Assembly (NCBI GenBank): GCA_017407125.1
Contig: JAFQXE010000045.1
Span: forward strand, 310,001 to 374,000
Length of the DNA: 64,000 nucleotides
Direction of reading: 5' to 3'
Source of the DNA: Thermoguttaceae bacterium
Lineage (GTDB): Bacteria > Planctomycetota > Planctomycetia > Pirellulales > Thermoguttaceae
Position 1 is the first letter of the stretch, and every line of letters starts with the position of its first letter. The notes beneath the pieces were generated by a model, which was given only the letters and a program-made list of their open reading frames with translations, made no database searches and was not told the origin of the DNA. This document shows, in pieces, positions 43,178 through 50,335 of this stretch. A program made the position numbers and the translations under genes.

Positions 43178-44506
43178 ATGGGGTTGATCAGCAATATACG
43201 AAACTGGTGGGATTCTCAAGTTGACAGAATAATGGCGTGGCTTTGGAGAAACGTCGACGTCAAGAGGCTCAATTTGGATTTTATCAGGGAGCGCGAGAAC
43301 TTTATTCCGATCCGATACGAGGTTTTGCTGGACGAAATCCTGAAGCGATCGACGTTGTCGGATCAGGAAAAAGATGAAATCCGATTTTTGGGTCAAATGT
43401 TTGAAGAGCATTACCATCTGGATTATCATCATAAGTTTCTCGCTCTCAAAGACGCTTTTGCGCCTTTCAATCCGGATAAAGAAACCGTCTACGAACAGGA
43501 GTTTACAGAAGAAGATAAAGTTCAGAAGCGCAAGATTCTCATTGACGGCATAAGTGAATTTCTTGAGAAAAGCAATTATTGCCTCATGAGTCAGGAAGAG
43601 TTCAATAAATGTCTGACGCTTCAACCATTTGGCGGACTGTCCGTTCAGGTTGATACAAGTCATTTTGAGGAGTTTCACGTTTATTTTCGCGGCGTTCGCG
43701 AAGTGGAAGTTACGGATACGTTTCTTTGGATTTTCAAGCGCAAGCGCAAGACGATACAGTTTTGTCGGATTTTTGTATTGGCGAAATACAAAACCAATCC
43801 AACGGACGAAGAAGTCAAGGAGATGAAAGCCAGAGGCGAAAAGCCGGTTTACATTCCAGAAGAGCAGGCGGGAAGCATTATTGCCAAACAGTTCCGCGAC
43901 GTTCCCATTGAACATCTGAAGATTGTCGCTCCTGAAGTTAAACTGCTCTTGCCGTTGTTTGACAAGTTCAAAGTGGGGGGGACATTTTTTGCCGGATTAG
44001 GGACTGCCGTTCTTAAACTTATTTATGCGGCAGCCTTTAGTTTGGTCGTGTTTGTCGTTCTTCTGTTTGGGATTATCCTTGCATTTCTTAAAGGAATTTT
44101 TGGCTTTTTCAATTCCAAAAACAAGTGTATGAAAAAGTTTTCCGAAAGCCTGTACCATAAAAGTCTTTCCAATAACGTTGCCGCGGTAAACATGTTATTG
44201 GATCAGGCGGAAACGCAAGAGGTCAAAGAGGCTCTATTGGCGTACTATATTCTTTACGTTCATCGCGATCGTCACTTGACGATGAAGGAAATGGACGATT
44301 ACGCTGAAGCGGAATTGAAAAACGCTTTTAATTTTGACATCGACTTTGAAGAAGACGACGCTTTGGATAAATTGATTCAAAAACAGCTTGTTACCGTTAT
44401 TCCGGGCGACAGCGAAGAAACAACCCGATATCAGGTTTTGTATCCGATTAAAGCCGCGTTGCAGCAGTTGGACTCAATTTGGGACAATTATCATACGGTT
44501 GAATAG
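43178..44506 (+). CDS. DUF3754 (TMEM143-like) membrane protein
   Basis: A 442-residue protein of unknown function. RERENFIPIRYEVLLDEIL is the family's N-terminal signature. About 175-260 holds FRGVREVEVTD and EHLKIVAPEVKLLLPLFDKF. Two hydrophobic segments follow (GGTFFAGLGTAVLKLIYAAAF and FSLVVFVVLLFGIILAFL, about 265-310), and the C-terminal domain includes LLAYYILYVHRDRHLTMKEMD. Related proteins are found in plants and animals (TMEM143) and in planctomycetes and cyanobacteria. It is likely co-transcribed with the pseudokinase gene. Confidence 0.75.
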   Translation: MGLISNIRNWWDSQVDRIMAWLWRNVDVKRLNLDFIRERENFIPIRYEVLLDEILKRSTLSDQEKDEIRFLGQMFEEHYHLDYHHKFLALKDAFAPFNPDKETVYEQEFTEEDKVQKRKILIDGISEFLEKSNYCLMSQEEFNKCLTLQPFGGLSVQVDTSHFEEFHVYFRGVREVEVTDTFLWIFKRKRKTIQFCRIFVLAKYKTNPTDEEVKEMKARGEKPVYIPEEQAGSIIAKQFRDVPIEHLKIVAPEVKLLLPLFDKFKVGGTFFAGLGTAVLKLIYAAAFSLVVFVVLLFGIILAFLKGIFGFFNSKNKCMKKFSESLYHKSLSNNVAAVNMLLDQAETQEVKEALLAYYILYVHRDRHLTMKEMDDYAEAELKNAFNFDIDFEEDDALDKLIQKQLVTVIPGDSEETTRYQVLYPIKAALQQLDSIWDNYHTVE

Positions 44507-44553
44507 GCATTAGGCAATAGATAGCAAGGAGGAAGCTATACTATTGCCTACTT
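44506..44553. repeat. TTAGGCA-type heptamer element
   Basis: GGCATTAGGCAATAG faces CTATTGCCTACTTG, an inverted pair of the CCTATTG heptamer family seen before hemH and near 58285. It lies between convergent genes. Confidence 0.65.
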
Positions 44554-44559
44554 GTCTTT

Positions 44560-45585
44560 TTATTCCCAATTCCCAGCGGACGCGGTTTCTCTTGTATAAT
44601 TTGTCGGCGATGCTTCTTTTTTCAAAAAAGCGGGGTGCGGGTGCATGTGAATGTTGTCGATCCCAATTGATCGAACAGCCAGATAAAAGCTGACGCTTTC
44701 CTGATTCGTCCAGTTAAACTGGATATTCAGTCCGAACGGCTCGATGCGGTCGACGGACCATTCAGTGATGGATTTCTGTTCGCAATCGCGAAGCCAGTGG
44801 CTTCTGTACGCTTTGATAAACCGGAGCGCTTCCGAGAGTTCTTCTTCTCCGTTGATTTCAATGGTTACGCTTCGGCACGGGTTTTCTTTATCAATAATAT
44901 TTTCATATCTCTTCGGCAACGGATGGGTTTCGTCGTGCTGCGCTTCCAGAACTTCCATATACAGACGTCCTGTTTCCATAGCCGCCTTGTGAAGTTGATT
45001 GACGTCGTCCGGCGAGTTGGCGAGGAAATCGAGCAGTTCGTTAAATCGAGTTTCCAGTCGATATTCTCGAGGATTTTTGGTTTGGCTTTGGAGGACTTTA
45101 GCGATTCCTTTTAATCCGTAGAGAATCAACTCCTGTTGGTTGACGACGTCTTCGCCCTCTCGTATTCGTCGAAGGGGAATGGAGTATAATTCCGCCTGAG
45201 CCAGAAGCAAATCGGAGTCGTCCACCGGCGTTACGTCCCACGGACCGGTAAGCGCGTATGGTTCAGTACGGGTTTGAGCGCAGCCGATTTCGTAGAGCGT
45301 TTTTGCCAATCCGCGAACGCCAGTTGCCTGATGAATCAAACTTTGTATGCTTTGAACGTCGTGATTGACGCCGGTCATGGTGGCGATGAGTGCGTTTTGA
45401 ATAAAATCGTTGACGTCGCCGTCAAATGCGCCCAGCTCGTTGGCGTGAGCGGCGTAGACGCTGATTCCCAGGGTTATTCTGACGAGAAAATCCTGTAAAT
45501 TAGCGCATGGACTGGTTTTTCCACATTCTCCTTTAACGACGCATCCACAGCCTCCGGCGGCGTCTTTGCATTGATAACAAAACAT
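44560..45585 (-). CDS. Short hybrid-cluster-protein-like (Hcp) protein
   Basis: A 341-residue protein whose first 220 residues match the N-terminal part of hybrid cluster protein. MFCYQCKDAAGGCGC...GECGK has Cys3, Cys6, Cys15 and Cys21 in the CxxCx8Cx5C spacing that binds [4Fe-4S], and FNELLDFLANSPD resembles the helical-bundle region. The two Rossmann-like domains that hold the hybrid Fe-S-O cluster in full-length Hcp (about 540 residues) are absent. The C-terminal 110 residues (VTIEINGEEELSEALRFIKAY...) match nothing I recognise. It should not have hydroxylamine reductase activity. The gene stands alone. Confidence 0.75.
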   Translation of the reverse strand: MFCYQCKDAAGGCGCVVKGECGKTSPCANLQDFLVRITLGISVYAAHANELGAFDGDVNDFIQNALIATMTGVNHDVQSIQSLIHQATGVRGLAKTLYEIGCAQTRTEPYALTGPWDVTPVDDSDLLLAQAELYSIPLRRIREGEDVVNQQELILYGLKGIAKVLQSQTKNPREYRLETRFNELLDFLANSPDDVNQLHKAAMETGRLYMEVLEAQHDETHPLPKRYENIIDKENPCRSVTIEINGEEELSEALRFIKAYRSHWLRDCEQKSITEWSVDRIEPFGLNIQFNWTNQESVSFYLAVRSIGIDNIHMHPHPAFLKKEASPTNYTRETASAGNWE

Positions 45586-45936
45586 GAGTTGCGCTTCGTA
45601 ATTAATGGTTACTTCAAAATGAAGAGGAATTTAATAATTAGCAATTGTCAATTATAAATTATGCTTCGCGATTAACGACGCTTTCTTGATGCGCTGGCGT
45701 CAATCGGTAATTGCAAATTGCTAATTGCTAATTTTCAAAAAACTCCTCTTGATTAAATCTGAAAAATTTGCTACAAGACTGAGAAGCTGGGATAATCAGT
45801 CCCGTAGTAAACACAGGATATTGTATCCTGTCAGGCTAGAGCGCATAAAAGGCGTTTTATACAGACGACTTTAAAAACATGTATGTTTGAGAGTTGTTTT
45901 ACGCCAAATGAGCGTAATTTTCCCCAATAATCATTT
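45586..45936. repeat. AATTAGC heptamer inverted element and spacer
   Basis: AATTAGCAATTGTCAATTA (about 45635-45653) faces GGTAATTGCAAATTGCTAATTGC (about 45710-45732; shown within 20-base limit as AATTGCAAATTGCTAATT). Further on, ACAGGATA-ttg-TATCCTGT (about 45811-45829) is a neat hairpin without a T run. No gene is supported. Confidence 0.6.
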
Positions 45937-47322
45937 ATGAAATCAACGGCGCTTTCTAACGTTTTCAAAACGACAGCGATTGCAGCTCTGACTTTGAGCG
46001 CGTTGACGCTCTCCGGGTGTCAGACGTCTCGTCAGGCGCAGCAGGAGCTTGAACAGGAAAATATCGCGTTAGAACGTCGAATTCAGGAAAATTACGCCTT
46101 TATGCAGCATCAGCAGCGGAGAATAAACGCGTTGGAAGCGCAGCTTCCAGCCGGTAAAGCCGGTAAAGCCGGTAAAGGCGCTCCGAGTTCCAAGTCCTCA
46201 TATCGCCCAGCGCCATCTTCATCGCCGGCTCCGTTAAATTCCACTCGACATTCGTGGGTTAATCCTGACACTGGACAGGTAGACGATGAGCCGGAAGCGC
46301 AGCCCGCGGATTGGGATGATTCTCCGTTGGATCAGCTGAACGTTGACCCGAACGGCGAACCGGACATTTCCGTTCCAAACGCGCCGTCTCAAAACGTGCC
46401 GAAAAATCTTTTTAGAAACGGCGACGGTTCCCAGACGTCCCTTCAGCCCGCTCTGCCGGAGCTGAGCTCGCTGCCGACGGTAAACGTTTCTGACCTTGCC
46501 GAGATTTCGCTTGACCCGGAACAGATCGGTCCGCTTCAGATTGATTTTGACAATCAGGAAGAAGGATTGCGAATGGTGCTCAACTGTCGAACGAAACAGG
46601 GCGAATTTGCCGTTGCCGTTGGACAGGTAACGATTGTGGCTCTCGATCCGACTTTGCCGGGCGAACAGGCTCGCGTCGCTCGCTGGGACATTACGCCCGC
46701 TCAGGTGGAAAAGCAAATCAAACAGGCGCCGCAGCCGGACGGAATTCTTTTTGAATTGGCGTGGCCCAAGGAAAAGCCCCAAGGCAAGGCTCTTGACGTC
46801 TTTGTTCGATTGGAAGACGGGCAGGGCGCTCGACTTCAAACTCGCCAGCAGGTTCAGATGGACGGCATTTTATACGCTCTGTGGACGCCGCCGCAGGAAG
46901 AAGCTCTGCCGACGGACGATTCCGTTGACGCTCCAGTAGAACAGCGCGTCGCGGAAGCTTTGCCGCAGATTGAGTCCGATTCTGAACCGGTCGGAGAAGT
47001 TCAGCAGGGAGAAATCTCAAAAAGCGTGATCGTTGTCGCCTCGCCGCAGGTGGAAGCTCTGCGTGACAGAACGAGAACGGAAATCCAGCCGACCATGGTT
47101 TTGACAGATCCGAAGGCTAGTCCGGAAGTCGCTAATCCTGCGCTGACGGCGTCGACAGCCGTTCCCGGCATGCCGATTGGTCAGAACGCGGCCGCAGCCG
47201 CTCCCGCCGCAACAGCAAATCCGACGGCGTCTGCAAATCCTGCTGCGCCTGCAAATCCTGCTGCTCCGGCGGTAAAGCCGGCAAGTCAATCTGCGCGCCC
47301 GACGTGGTCGCCGTACCGATAA
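45937..47322 (+). CDS. Lipoprotein of unknown function
   Basis: A 461-residue exported lipoprotein. The signal peptide ends in the lipobox LSGC with Cys28. About 33-70 is a coiled coil (QAQQELEQENIALERRIQEN). A Gly/Lys/Ala and Ser/Pro linker follows, then a globular region about 180-320 rich in beta strands (GPLQIDFDNQEEGLRMVLNC, VAVGQVTIVALDPTLPG). The C-terminus is low complexity with repeats of NPAAPA. It looks planctomycete-specific. No Shine-Dalgarno sequence is visible. Confidence 0.7.
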   Translation: MKSTALSNVFKTTAIAALTLSALTLSGCQTSRQAQQELEQENIALERRIQENYAFMQHQQRRINALEAQLPAGKAGKAGKGAPSSKSSYRPAPSSSPAPLNSTRHSWVNPDTGQVDDEPEAQPADWDDSPLDQLNVDPNGEPDISVPNAPSQNVPKNLFRNGDGSQTSLQPALPELSSLPTVNVSDLAEISLDPEQIGPLQIDFDNQEEGLRMVLNCRTKQGEFAVAVGQVTIVALDPTLPGEQARVARWDITPAQVEKQIKQAPQPDGILFELAWPKEKPQGKALDVFVRLEDGQGARLQTRQQVQMDGILYALWTPPQEEALPTDDSVDAPVEQRVAEALPQIESDSEPVGEVQQGEISKSVIVVASPQVEALRDRTRTEIQPTMVLTDPKASPEVANPALTASTAVPGMPIGQNAAAAAPAATANPTASANPAAPANPAAPAVKPASQSARPTWSPYR

Positions 47323-47426
47323 ATTAGGCGAGCCGGGGAGCGTCAGTCCTCGGTTTACATTCTAAAAAGCAAATCTGATTACAAAAGCTTTTCTACAGAT
47401 AATTGACGTCCTCCGCTCCCCAGCGC
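47323..47426. repeat. GGCGAGCCGGGG hairpin block
   Basis: The block GGCGAGCCGGGGAGCGTCAG...CTCGG after the lipoprotein stop recurs at about 16670, 57000 and, inverted, 1640. It is a hairpin module with no T run. Confidence 0.55.
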
Positions 47427-47454
47427 TTGCAACATTTTTAAAATCTGTTACATT
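47427..47454 (+). promoter_or_regulatory. Sigma70-type promoter for the FETNSSS-radical SAM cluster
   Basis: TTGCAA and TACATT with a 16-base spacer, 38 bases before the start codon. AATCTGTTACATTTTA around its -10 recurs exactly at 37582-37597. Confidence 0.55.
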
Positions 47455-47491
47455 TTAGAATTGTCAACAATATTAACAAGGAGATAAAACG

Positions 47492-48133
47492 ATGTACATT
47501 GTCAAAAACCTAAACTATAATATCCGAAACGGCGTTTTCGAAACAAACAGCAGCTCTATACACAGCTTTGTTCTGCGTAAAAAGAAAAGTTCCGTTCAGA
47601 CTCATCTTAAAGCCGGAGAACGTCCTTATATTCCAGTTGCATTGGGTATATATGAGCACAAATTTGATATTTTACGAACTGAATATGACAAACTGTCGTA
47701 TTTGTTAACGTATGTCAAATCCGTGGAGATATTGTTTAAGCACGTAGATGATGGACGTTACAATTCCGACGATGATGGTAATCTTCCTCCCGTGCCATTT
47801 GAAACTTTTGCTGCTACGGATGGGTATCAATTACTCAATGAGGTTATCCAAAAGCGATTTGACAGATACCTTCTCCCGGTAAATACTGGCAATTCGTATA
47901 TTGAACCTAACGCAGTTTGCGGCGATTCGCTTGTGGATGCGCTTTGGTTTTATTTTGGAGGATACGATGTGGAAGATATAATATTCGATCCCCGAATTGA
48001 GATTTGGCTTGGAGATTGGGATCCCGATGAAATCTTTTTTGTTTCAAAAGAACGGTTAAACCGCAAATGGAAATATATTAGAGATGCAAAAGGGTTTCAG
48101 AGAAAAGGATATCATTATTTTGAGGAAGAATAA
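47492..48133 (+). CDS. Conserved protein with N-terminal FETNSSSxH motif, copy 1
   Basis: A 213-residue protein of unknown function. The N-terminus reads NYNIRNGVFETNSSSIHSFVLRK (motif FETNSSSIHSFVLRK at about 16-30). From memory, FETNSSS(T/S)HS segments occur in uncharacterised proteins of phages and Firmicutes, always close to the N-terminus. The C-terminal half contains VEDIIFDPRIEIWLGDWDPDE. A strong AAGGAG lies 8 bases before the ATG, unlike most genes here, and the gene is more AT-rich than its neighbours, suggesting transfer. It is a diverged paralogue of the next gene. Confidence 0.72.
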   Translation: MYIVKNLNYNIRNGVFETNSSSIHSFVLRKKKSSVQTHLKAGERPYIPVALGIYEHKFDILRTEYDKLSYLLTYVKSVEILFKHVDDGRYNSDDDGNLPPVPFETFAATDGYQLLNEVIQKRFDRYLLPVNTGNSYIEPNAVCGDSLVDALWFYFGGYDVEDIIFDPRIEIWLGDWDPDEIFFVSKERLNRKWKYIRDAKGFQRKGYHYFEEE

Positions 48134-48151
48134 GGACAATTAAGAAACAAA

Positions 48152-48742
48152 ATGACGTACATTGTTAAAGGATTGAACTATCGGATTCGAAGCGGAGTTT
48201 TTGAAACCAACAGCAGCTCTGCGCACTGCTTTGTACTTCGCAAAACAGGCGATATTAGAAGACCACGCCGTCTTCTCCCGGACGACACCCCGTTTATTCC
48301 GGTTAAGCTGCGATCGTATGGAACGCATTTTCAAGTTCTTAATACGGAATATGATAAAATGTCTTATCTTTTAACGTATGTTAAAACAAGAGAATTGGGC
48401 CTCATTTATGAAGAAGGCGCTTCTATAAATGATTTCATGAAAACGGAAGGCTATCGTATATTGAATGAGATTACAGTTAGACGTTTTTCACGCATTCTTT
48501 ATCCAACCCAAATAATAAATGGATGCATCGATGCTTTGTCAATAGATGTTGATACTAAAACGCTTGCTGGAATGCTTCAAAATCGCGGCGGCTTTTCAGC
48601 AGAAGAGGTTATTTTTAATCCTAAAATTGAAATTTGGACGGGAGACGATAGCCGTTCATGGGTGTGTTACGAGGAAAACGCCGATTTTTATGAAGTGTTT
48701 AAGTCTCTTAAAGGAGGCGGTTGGTTTTATGTTGAAAAATAG
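48152..48742 (+). CDS. Conserved protein with N-terminal FETNSSSxH motif, copy 2
   Basis: A 196-residue paralogue of the preceding gene. Shared landmarks in the same order: YIVKGLNYRIRSGVFETNSSS (motif FETNSSSAHCFVLRK), FIPVKLRSYGTHF, LNTEYDKMSYLLTYVK and EVIFNPKIEIWTGD. The N-terminal 30 residues and the EIW segment are best conserved while the middle differs. It follows copy 1 by 18 bases and precedes the radical SAM gene by 34 bases, so the three are one transcript. Function unknown. Confidence 0.72.
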   Translation: MTYIVKGLNYRIRSGVFETNSSSAHCFVLRKTGDIRRPRRLLPDDTPFIPVKLRSYGTHFQVLNTEYDKMSYLLTYVKTRELGLIYEEGASINDFMKTEGYRILNEITVRRFSRILYPTQIINGCIDALSIDVDTKTLAGMLQNRGGFSAEEVIFNPKIEIWTGDDSRSWVCYEENADFYEVFKSLKGGGWFYVEK

Positions 48743-48776
48743 TTTCAGCTTTTGAAACTATAAACAGGAAAATGAT

Positions 48777-49718
48777 ATGGCGGTATTAGCAAAATATACT
48801 AACGGAAATTATCGCGTTCTGATTCTTGACGACGGAACCAAGATTCGGGTCAATAACGGAGAACCCTTTGCTCCGACTCGTTTTGAGTCAGTCGATATTA
48901 AAATTACGAATCAATGTTTGCATAATTGCCCTTATTGTCACGAGGCGTCTTCGCCAACGGGCGATCATGCAGACTTTGATAAATACAGGTCTTTTCTGGA
49001 TTCCATTCATCCCTATACCGAGCTTGCTATTGGCGGCGGCAACCCGCTTTTGCACCCGGATTTAGATTCTTTTCTTGAGTATTGCAAGGAGCGACAATTC
49101 ATTCCGTCGATGACGGTCAATTGGCGGGATTTAATCCAGCAGAACGATAGAATTCAAAAGCTTACCCGGGAAAAGCTGATTTATGGGGTTGGCGTGTCCA
49201 TGCCAACCCCGAACGATCGCATTTCCTCAGATGAAGAAGAAATACTCAAGAACGCTCTTGCCGAGCTTCCAACGGCGGTATGTCATTTGATTCTGGGAAT
49301 TCATACTCTTGATTATATCAAGGCGCTTGCCCGGCGATTATATTCTCCGCAGTTTCTCATCCTGGGATACAAACCCATCAGGAGAGGTTTGGAATTTAAA
49401 CAGCGCAGGGATAGAGTCATTCAGAAAAACATCGAAGATGTGAAGTTCTTTTTTCAGGACGAGTTTGATTTTATATCCGAGGAGCTGAATTTTGAAAGCG
49501 TCGTTTTTGACAACCTCGCTTTGGAACAGCTTGAACTGCTGGAGTGGTTTCGTTCCAAGTCTCCTGAAAACTATATGGGAGACGAAGGACAGTTTACCAT
49601 GTTCGTTGACCTGGTTCAAGGAGAATATGCGATCTCGTCAACCTCCATGGAACGGTTTCCCATTGGCAGTTTAACCGCAGACGAAATCTTTGAGAACGTC
49701 AGAGGAGGGAACCGTTAA
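48777..49718 (+). CDS. Radical SAM protein of the phage-associated type
   Basis: A 313-residue radical SAM enzyme. NGNYRVLILDDGTKIR is an N-terminal hairpin, VDIKITNQCLHNCPYCHEAS holds the CxxxCxxC motif for the [4Fe-4S] cluster, and ELAIGGGNPLLHPDLDSFLEY is the SAM-binding GGGNP segment. From memory this pattern (KITN.C...C.FCHE, AIGGGNPL.HPDL) belongs to an uncharacterised group common in phages and Firmicutes. No extra Cys-rich SPASM domain is seen. CAGGAAA lies before the ATG. Its substrate may be one of the two FETNSSS proteins encoded upstream; this is a hypothesis. Confidence 0.82.
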   Translation: MAVLAKYTNGNYRVLILDDGTKIRVNNGEPFAPTRFESVDIKITNQCLHNCPYCHEASSPTGDHADFDKYRSFLDSIHPYTELAIGGGNPLLHPDLDSFLEYCKERQFIPSMTVNWRDLIQQNDRIQKLTREKLIYGVGVSMPTPNDRISSDEEEILKNALAELPTAVCHLILGIHTLDYIKALARRLYSPQFLILGYKPIRRGLEFKQRRDRVIQKNIEDVKFFFQDEFDFISEELNFESVVFDNLALEQLELLEWFRSKSPENYMGDEGQFTMFVDLVQGEYAISSTSMERFPIGSLTADEIFENVRGGNR

Positions 49719-49743
49719 AACGCAGAGGATTCAATTCGGCGTC

Positions 49744-50304
49744 TTATTCCATGGACGATTCTTCAGCGTTTAATTCAGCCTGTTTTTTGGAAAGTTCCAA
49801 CTCATGGAAATACTCCAATCGGACAGGCTTGTAGTTATTTCTGACAACGCCCACGTTATAAGAATGTTCCAGGCTTTCTTCTAATGACTGATGCGTATTG
49901 TGGATGTGTCCGTAGAGATGAATTGCGCCTTTAAGCTTCCCGTGGAAATCCGCTATCGGGTAATGGAACATGACGTAACGGACGTGGTTTTCTTTGAGTT
50001 CAAAATAGTCGTAAATACCAGCGAACAGCTTTCTGTTGAAATCCTCGTCGTCCAAAAATCTTTTGTCGTGATTCCCAATAACAAGGATTTTCTTGCCGTT
50101 GAGCTGCTTGAGGATTTCGTTTGTCTTTTTTCCTCCGTACCAGCTAAAATCGCCAAGAATATATACAGTGTCTTTTCTCGAGACGGTTTCATTCCAGAGG
50201 GCAATTAATGTCCTGTCCATTTCCTCGACGTCCTGGAATGGTCTGTTGTCGAACTTGATGACGTTCTCGTGTCCCAAATGAAGGTCTGAAGTAACGAAAA
50301 TCAT
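49744..50304 (-). CDS. Calcineurin-like metallophosphoesterase
   Basis: A 186-residue metal-dependent phosphoesterase. All family motifs are present: VTSDLHLGHENVIKFDNRPF (DLH), LGDFSWYGG (GDF), VIGNHDKRF (GNHD), MFHYPI and LYGHIHNTHQ (GHIH). This small form is frequent in phage genomes. It is convergent with the radical SAM gene, 25 bases apart, with no terminator visible between them. The substrate, a phosphodiester or phosphoprotein, is unknown. The C-terminus is acidic and charged (KKQAELNAEESS). Confidence 0.88.
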   Translation of the reverse strand: MIFVTSDLHLGHENVIKFDNRPFQDVEEMDRTLIALWNETVSRKDTVYILGDFSWYGGKKTNEILKQLNGKKILVIGNHDKRFLDDEDFNRKLFAGIYDYFELKENHVRYVMFHYPIADFHGKLKGAIHLYGHIHNTHQSLEESLEHSYNVGVVRNNYKPVRLEYFHELELSKKQAELNAEESSME

Positions 50305-50335
50305 AATCTTGAACGGTTTCCTGAAATTCTGCTTG

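Noticed and set aside
47427..50304. Integrated prophage
   Set aside because: Only phage-flavoured accessory genes are present; there is no integrase, terminase, capsid or tail gene and no flanking direct repeat that I could see.
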